In this document: one piece after another, positions 56,922 through 64,000 of the stretch
Layout of the letters: each line of letters opens with the position of its first letter
How positions within the stretch are numbered: the first letter of the stretch is position 1
Assembly (NCBI RefSeq): GCF_000002425.4
Contig: NC_037276.1
Location: 776,380-840,379, forward strand
Reading direction: 5' to 3'
Length of the DNA: 64,000 bases
Origin: Physcomitrium patens
Lineage: Eukaryota > Streptophyta > Bryopsida > Funariales > Funariaceae
Notes under the pieces: model-generated
Told to the model about the DNA's origin: nothing
The model's database searches: none
What the model saw: only the letters and a program-made list of their open reading frames with translations
Program-made: the position numbers and the translations under genes

Positions 56922-57057
56922 CAAGACTGTATTGAGGATTTTTTTTCTTCAAGATTTATATCTTTGATGGTTTGATATAAGTACTAATATATTATTATTA
57001 TCTTATTTTAGAAGTGAGTAAAATTTTACTTCTTTTGTTGTATTTTAAAGGTTGTAG
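56922..57057 (+). other. T7 leader, first part
   Basis: Non-coding leader between the T7 5' LTR and solo LTR A5. It begins CAAGACTGTATTGAGG; the self-primer sequence is no longer recognisable. The leader resumes at 58386. Confidence 0.5.
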
Positions 57058-58381
57058 TGTCATATTATGCATTGTCTTATTAGAGAATATACTAGGCATC
57101 TAATTGTGAAAGGTGAAGTTATGTTTTATAAGTATCCAAAAAATCCTAATAGGTTTCATCTATACAAGAAGAATATAATCTGAATTTCAATTCAAAAGTG
57201 CTAAAAAACACTCTTCTTATTAGCCTCAATCATACATGTACTTCAATTACTTTACTACTTTCAAATTTAAGTAATTTAGATTTTTCTTGTAAGTCCTAAT
57301 TCTTATCAATAAGCTTTGATAAGCTGTAACTTCTAATCTGACTGTCCACTTGATGTGAAATTTTGCATGCAATTGGCAATATAATTTTTCTACACGCTTA
57401 AGAAATTTCAGCCCAATCCAACTTATAGATTGTGAAAAAACTTCAAAAAACTGCATTGATATTACTTGGCCACCAACTTGAAAGGTGACATAGAAGTTTG
57501 AGCAATAATTTTTTCTTCTCTAGCTATTAATTTTAATTCAAAATTGGTATATAGCTTGATCTTCAAGTCTTCTAAGATTATGAAATTTTTTACTTTAATC
57601 TGAATAGTAGATCTTTAGATATCATAGAAGTCCTATCCAACTTCAAACTACAAACTTCTAATATGTATTTGTATCAAAATCCAAGTATCTCTCAATTGCA
57701 CCATTGGATTATCACAAAATTTCACATATACTTAGAAAACCTATTTAACCAAGTATTGACAAAATTTGAACTGTAGATGTGACACCAATTTTATGAATTA
57801 GTCAAGGATCCTAGCTCTAATTTAATTGTATAAATCTCAAATTGCCAATACAAACCTTAATTTTCAACAACAATTGCTAAGTCCCAAAATCTCCTACCAA
57901 AATCAATCTTATGTCTCTAAAAAAAGCTTCAATCTAGCTCTCAAATTCTAATCTCTAATCTTTGAATGAAAACCTATTTTACCCTAGGCAGTCATTTTAG
58001 TGGCTAGAGGTCTGATTTTGACCCAGTCTCACAAACAGTTGACCCTCAGGTATCAATCTAACCTATCTTAAGGATTTTTTAGTCCAATCCAATCCTTATT
58101 TTACTCTTAGTATCAACTATACTAATTATTTATCTCTTTTAACTTGATTTTATCAATTTATGGTCTTTCTTAGGTAATAAAAGAGTCTCTACATTTTAAA
58201 AGGTAAAATTACTAAATAACCTTCAAACTACTAACTATTAAGATAAGAAAATAATCTAAGAGTCTTTTATAAAAGCTATTTTTAGATACCTTAAATTATT
58301 ATTAAACCAAGATAATTAAATATTAATTAGAAATTATATTTTGATGATAGTTTTAATATATAATCATATTACATCACAACA
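57058..58381 (-). mobile_element. Solo LTR A5 (family A, A2-like), minus orientation
   Basis: The reverse complement of an A2-type LTR, with the A2-specific 3' half at 57110-57700 (AAAAATCCTAATAGG region). Ends are decayed: TGTCATATTATGC on the left and CATCACAACA on the right. Flanks GTAG (57054-57057) and ATAG (58382-58385) fit a 4-bp duplication with one G-to-A change. Confidence 0.75.
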
Positions 58382-58585
58382 ATAGACTACCCACCTTTAA
58401 ATAAAAATTCTTGTTTTTTAAATATTGATCTTTTCTTTAAAAATAATAAATTATTGTATTTTTTGTAAAAATATTTTTTACATGTTGTACATTATCATCT
58501 TTTAATTTAATTTTTTAAATTTATATTAGTTGTCTACAGGAGAAAAGATTATAGATGCTACTCTTAATAGAAGTGAGAATAGATT

Positions 58586-59420
58586 TGTAACTATTATAGA
58601 TCTTCATGAACTTGTTACCACTCTAAAAATGAAAATCTTACGTATTTCCAATCTGAATCATGGAGGCACTATGCCTATGCCTATGAAATAAGTTCAAAGT
58701 CTATTATAAGAATTTGTATAATTGAAAGAAGTAAGTAGATTGACCTCATAATCAAATTCAAAGAATTTTACTTCTACAAGTATAATAAGGACAAGGATTA
58801 GTATGCCTGAGAAGTTTGATGGAACAAGATTAAAATTTTGAAGACTTTTACCATAAGTGAAGCTCTATCTTAGATTGCATCCTTTCCAATATTCAAATGG
58901 ATTTACTCAAGTTAGATTCATAGGCTCACTTCTATCAAGAAGTGCTCTATCTTCATTTGCACCTTTAATGAAAAAGGATTCATGACTCTTTTATGATTTA
59001 AATTCATTCCTAGAAGTATTTACAACCACATTGAAAGAAAGCAATTGAAAAAGAGTAGTAGAGATCAAGCTCTTATCTTTACAGTAAGAATCATAGTCAG
59101 CTATCATATATGGTACTGAATTTTAAAACCTTACTTATGACATGGACCAAAATGATAAAGTTCTTATCAATCAATTTTGATATGGGTTGAAAGATAATGT
59201 CATAGACTTATTACTAACAATGCTAATGGTAGAATCTTTGAAACAATTTATTATTTAAGCCATTACATGTGACAATCAATTATTTGAAAGACATGAAGAA
59301 CAAAGATTTTGTTGGAGAGGAACAAATCAAATAATGACAGTAGCTTCCAAGTTTTCATAAACTTATTCATCGACATTAGAACCAATAGAAATTAATATGA
59401 TACATTTTAAATTCCTCACA
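58586..59420 (+). pseudogene. T7 gag (heavily decayed)
   Basis: Plus-strand gag remnants: ELVTTLKMKI, then PEKFDGTRLKF near 58806, and DQNDKVLINQF and LLLTML further on, matching T3/T4 gag in order. The CCHC knuckle appears to be deleted near 59430. Many stops. The start codon is not preserved; sequence from 58386 to 58585 is AT-rich leader. Confidence 0.75.
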
Positions 59421-59479
59421 AAATAAGAAAAGAATTGATGATGTCAAGAAGTATTTTTAGTAAAGGTCTTACTCTCTCC

Positions 59480-61618
59480 TTAGATCCATCACCATATTTT
59501 ACAATAGAAGTTTATTTAGGATTAAAAAATCACAAAGTCTTAGCTTTGTTAGATTCAAAAGCTTCAACTTGTTTTTTAAACAAAGAATTTTTCAAAAAAT
59601 AAGAGATATTGTTAATCAAAAAAACTAAACAAATACATGTTGAAGTCATAGATGGTCATTTGCTATCTTTTAGAGATGTTATGCATGAAATTATTCCTTT
59701 AGATATAGCAATTAAAGATCATTATAGCATAGTAATATTTAATGTAATAAGATCTTCATCTAATCTAATTATTTTAAGATTATCTTGGTTAATATGATAT
59801 AATTGTCAAATACATTGGATTTTTTGTAATCTTAATTTTTCTGACAGTTTAATCCAAAATCTCATTAGTCAAGTAAAAATACATAATTTTAATACATCCA
59901 AATCCTTACTAATAGATGCAAAAAATTTTATGCATATCGCAAAAGAAGGATTATCTTTTGTTGTATATTTCATGTCTATTTTTTATGGTGAGAAGATGTC
60001 AAGTGGTATTCTTAGCTACTATCAAGATTTCCAAGACATTTTTGAAAAGAAGAATGCAAATATTCTTTTAAAGTATTGACCTTATGATTGTTCCATCAAT
60101 CTTCATGAAAGAGCTCAAATACTATTTGGACTGATCTACAACCTATCACAAAATGAGTTGGTTGCACTGAAAGAATTCATTGATTAAAATTTGGCTATGA
60201 ATTTCATACATCATTCTAAATCTCCAATTAGGGCTCCTATCTTATTTGTGAAGAAAAAAATAGATTTCTACAGTTATATGTAGACTATTGAAGACTTAAT
60301 AAGATCACCATTAAGAATAGATATCTTCTTTTTTCTAATTTGAAGACTTCTTAATCAACTCAATGAAATAAAGATCTATACAAAAATAGATCTATGAAGA
60401 ATATATAATTTGGTATGTATTAAAGAAGATGAATGGAAAACTACATTTCAAATCAAGTATGGCTATTTTGAATATAATGTCATGCCTTTTGGACTCACAA
60501 ATGTACCAATTGCTTTTCAACATCTAATCAATGATGTCTTTTATGAATTTCTTGATGATTTTGTCATCTATTATTTGGATGATATCTTAATCTAGTCTAA
60601 AAACTCAAAAGAACATAAAGTTCAAGGTTGTCGTGTATTACAAAAACTTAAAAATACAAAATTATATACCAAGTTAGAAAAGTACATATTCTATACTACT
60701 CAAGTTGACTTTTTAGGATACATCATTTTCAATGAAGGACTAATGATGGATCCAAAGAAGGTCCAGATTATTATGGATTAAAAGTTTCCAAGAATAGTAA
60801 GAAATGTGCAATGCTTTTTGGACTTTGCCAACTACTATCAGCTCTTAATCAAGAATTTTTTTCAATTCATATTTCTACTTATATGTTTGACTTATAAAGA
60901 CAAATTTAAGTGGAGAAAAGAAGCTAAAGCATTGTTTGATGTTTTAAAAAAAGAATTTACTTTTGTACCAATTTTATATTGTGTCAACTTTTCAAAATAT
61001 TTTTTATGGCAACAAATGCATCAGACTTTGTCTTGATTGTAGTATTATCACAAAAGGGAATAGATGAAAAATTCCATCCAATAGCATTTCATTGCAAAAA
61101 CTTTTTAGTAGCAGAGATTAATTATAAGATCGACAACAAAGAGTTCCTTGTAATCATGAATTCATTTCAAAAATAACATCATTACTTAGAAGGCGCCTCG
61201 AGTCTAATCACCATATATACAGATTACAAGAACCTCAAATATGTTATGTCAACACATATATAAAATCATTGCTAAGCTCATTAGAATATGTTCTTATCAA
61301 GATTTGATTTCAATATCACTTATCAACTCAAAAAATAATAAGATTTGTCAAATATCCTTTCTAGACATTCTTATCTAATACTAAAAAGAAAGAATGATTT
61401 TCTTGAAATTAGAATATTTTCACCTTTGAGCAACAAAATCAACATTAATTATTGATTCAATATTTAGTAAGCAAATTCAATGAAGTATGTCCTCTGATTC
61501 TCTTGTCTATGATATCAACAAAAATTCTTTTTAGTTTTATGATACTTTTAAGTTTGAATTCAAGAACAACTTACTCTATTTTGAAGAATAATTATACATT
61601 CTAAAAGTTAGGATACAA
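59480..61618 (+). pseudogene. T7 protease, RT and RNase H (decayed)
   Basis: The protease region with D-S-K-A at the active site and VEVIDGHLLSF (59640-59670). The pre-RT linker FEKKNANILL is near 60040. The reverse transcriptase has Y-L-D-D intact at 60572-60583, and RNase H contains TNASDFVL with a frame change near 60985. The integrase linker ends at 61618, where C4 is inserted. Stops throughout. Confidence 0.8.
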
Positions 61619-62870
61619 TGTCAAGATAGAGAGAGTTTGTCTTAAGAAAGCATTGGATTCCTCATTGCCACTAATTGCTCAATCAAGTCTTGAAATAAGA
61701 AAGATCAAGTTCATATATATATATAACACTTTTAAATACTATTATACCAAATATTTAAGTCTTAAGTTCCCAAAAACATCCAAAATATGATAAAACCTCT
61801 AAATCCTTAAATATCCTTATAGATTATTATTCCTAAACTTCAAAAATTTATTTCTTTGAACTGGAGTGTTTAAATACATTCAAATTTTATATAAAGTAAT
61901 GATCTACTTCTAACAACTACCACAACAAATTTCAACTACAAATTCATTGCAGATCTTAAGGTATCACCAAAATCCTAATAGTAGCTTCAAATCCTAATTT
62001 TTATACATCCATATGCAATTTTCTTCATATCTTACAAACTAAGAATTTAAATGCCACAAATTTTATATGAATAGCTTTTTAATACAGTAATATACCTTCT
62101 TCAAAAGATTTGAGCCAAAAATTCGTTTAGAAACTCAAAATATGGCTTCAACTATTACTATGAAGAAAATCACTTACTTACTATCTTTGATTTGGATGTG
62201 TTGACTTTAACTCTCTATAAATTCTTCATTCAAACTCAAAATTCATCAAAAAAAATATAAAAAGTATATTTAAGGAAGTACTCTCTCTAATTCTAGTCGC
62301 CGATCCTTCATTGCTCTTTATAAACATATGTTATGTCCCAAAGAGTGATAGTAGGTATGAAATTGATACCTTAACTTTGAGCACCAATAACTCTTTCATA
62401 AAAACTCCAAATGACACAAAATTTGTACCCAATCCATATTCAAAAATCTAAAATTAATGATCTTAGCTTCTAAAGCTCAAATGATCTCAAAAGAGAAGCC
62501 GTAATTCCTAATAAGGCCTCAAGCAGCCTCCTTGAAGTCCATTGGATATGGTATTCAACCAATAGGAATAAAGATCTCCATTCCTTGCCTTCATCCAACC
62601 ATGCCTTGCTTTCATCCCTCCCAATAAGCCTCCTATTAGTTAAGATTTTCATCTTTAGGCTCTAATCTCTTCTGAAGGCTTCATATTAAACATTTAGGTC
62701 CAATAATTTTTTTAAGTGTTATAATTAAAATAGATAAAATTCAAAATAAATTTTTTTATATCCACTTGCTTTAAATTAATCTATTAACCATTCTAACATA
62801 CACTAAGACTTAAAAAAATATTATATGTTCTAACTAAATTTTACATATTATAAGCAATTACAATATGATA
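61619..62870 (-). mobile_element. Solo LTR C4 (family C), minus orientation
   Basis: 1252 bp, from TGTCAAGATAGAGAGAG (plus-strand left end) to CAATATGATA. It aligns in reverse with C1 over its whole length, including the conserved block at about 62517-62590. It sits in the integrase of T7; about 110 codons of the integrase are missing across the insertion. Confidence 0.75.
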
Positions 62871-63924
62871 TTGTTTCTATAGATTTTATTATGGATCTTC
62901 TAGTTTCAAGTTTATAAGATTCTATATTTATTGTAGTAGATTATTTTACCAAGATGGAACATTTTATATTATGTACAAAATCTATTATAAGTGAAGAAAT
63001 GACTAAGCCTTTTCTTAACAACATCTATGGCTATTATGGATTGCTTAAATATATTATATCGGATAGAAGAATTCAATTTATCTCAAGATTTTGAAAAATC
63101 CTTTTTAAGATTTTAAAGGTGGATATAAAAATTTCTTTGGCTTTTCATCCTCAAACTAATAGATAAATTAAACAAGTGAATCAAATTTTAGAGCACTACT
63201 TCAGATGTACCATCAATTATCATGAAGATGAATGGACAACTTTTTTATCAATGGCAAAGTTTGCGTATAATAATTTGGTACATTCTTCTATTTAACAAAC
63301 ACTTTTCTTTGCTAATTATGGTTATCATCTTCAACTTCATACTTTTGATTTTTTAAAAGTTGATAATCATGTGGTAAAAATTTTGAAATTTTTTTTATTA
63401 GAGCTACATGCAACAATAAAGGCAGAATTAATAGAAGCTCAAGAATGATAAAAAATTAATGGAAATGCCTATTATAAAGAAAAAATACAATTTAACATAG
63501 GTGATAAGATATGATTACTTCGTTGCAATACTAAGACTACTTGTCCTTGTAACAACTTGGACTATTGTAGGCTTGGATCTTTTCCTATTAGCAAATAAGT
63601 CAATCTTATTGCTTATTGATTATATCTATCGTAGTCTATGAAGATCCACTCCGTATTTCATATATCCCTTCTTAAATAATATAAAATAGTAAATATCTTA
63701 GGAAGAAGATAAATGCCACTTCATCCTATAGAAGTGGATAATAATCAAGAGTTTGAGGTGGAAGAAGTCTTAAATTCAAGGCAACCTTAAAATTGGTTAG
63801 AATATCTTATTCATTGGCATGGATATGATATTAGTTAATATACATAAGAGCTAGCAAAAAATCTTACAAATGCAATAAAGAGAGTTGAAGCTTTTTATCG
63901 ACAACATCCATCAAAATCAAGATG
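62871..63924 (+). pseudogene. T7 integrase core and chromodomain (decayed)
   Basis: Resumes with SIDFIMDL (first core aspartate), then SDRRIQF, FHPQTN, and NYGYHLQLHTFDF. The GPY-like module follows, and a chromodomain at about 63750-63924 (EVEEVLNSRQP, then LEYLIHWHGYDIS), ending at a TGA after HPSKSR. Many stops. The region after it, 63925-64000, is 3' untranslated; an accessory ORF would lie beyond the window. Confidence 0.8.
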
Positions 63925-64000
63925 AAAAAAATAAATCTTTGTTATAAAAGAAACAAGATCAAAGGAAGATAATATTCTATCTTCTATTTTTTTTTGTAGC

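Overview
The window is a eukaryotic, AT-rich, heterochromatin-like block made almost entirely of nested long-terminal-repeat (LTR) retrotransposons. I recognise no host protein-coding gene, tRNA or rRNA. The reverse transcriptases and integrases are all of Ty3/gypsy (Metaviridae) type. The chromodomain elements look most like the Tcn1/Tf1-sushi group, which I recall from fungi and from non-flowering land plants. The copies carry heavy C-to-T and G-to-A decay (mainly CGA to TGA, CAA to TAA, TGG to TAG/TGA). My best guess is a land plant outside the flowering plants (moss, lycophyte or fern); a repeat-rich fungus is not excluded.

Families, with labels used below. Family A has 1.2-1.6 kb LTRs starting TGTCGTGTTGTAA, 4-bp target duplications, no chromodomain and a divergent pol: A1 (924-12972), A2 (4389-9553, non-autonomous), A3 (25436-34169), solo LTRs A4 (15136-16486) and A5 (57058-58381), and an old expanded relative A0 (23582-41485, interrupted). 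Family T consists of chromodomain elements with about 550-bp LTRs and 5-bp duplications: T1 (minus; 1-43 and 13374-18114), T2 (plus; scattered 18115-54305), T3 (minus; 24409-39518), T4 (minus; 41953-48357), T6 (minus; 54306-56424) and T7 (plus; 56425-64000). T5 (plus; 48482-54214) is a second chromodomain subfamily with an unrelated LTR. C1-C4 are LTR-only copies of a further family.

Nesting from left to right. T1 contains solo LTR C1, which contains A1, which contains A2; T1 also holds solo LTR A4. T1 sits in T2. T2 is further cut by C2/C3, by A0, by T4 and by T5. A0 contains T3, and T3 contains A3. T2 in turn abuts T6. T7 lies next to T6 and is cut by A5 and C4. Target duplications support A1, A3, A4, A5, T3 and T4 as clean insertions.

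How the parts work together. In T3, T4 and T5 the element reads LTR, primer site, gag with one CCHC knuckle, a roughly 40-nt overlap, pol in the -1 frame (protease, reverse transcriptase, RNase H, integrase, chromodomain), a conserved 117-140 codon accessory ORF, polypurine tract, LTR. The sequence just after the 5' LTR is complementary to the predicted first 10-11 nt of the element's own transcript, in both subfamilies and with different sequences. That is the signature of Tf1-type self-priming. A2 keeps the LTR ends, primer site, polypurine tract and a gag-related protein of family A but no pol, so it was presumably mobilised by A1/A3-like partners.

The most interesting items are the self-priming signature, the accessory ORF, the A2 gag fusion, the gag-like CCHC ORF inside the A0/A LTR, and the 4-bp CpG-containing target sites of family A.
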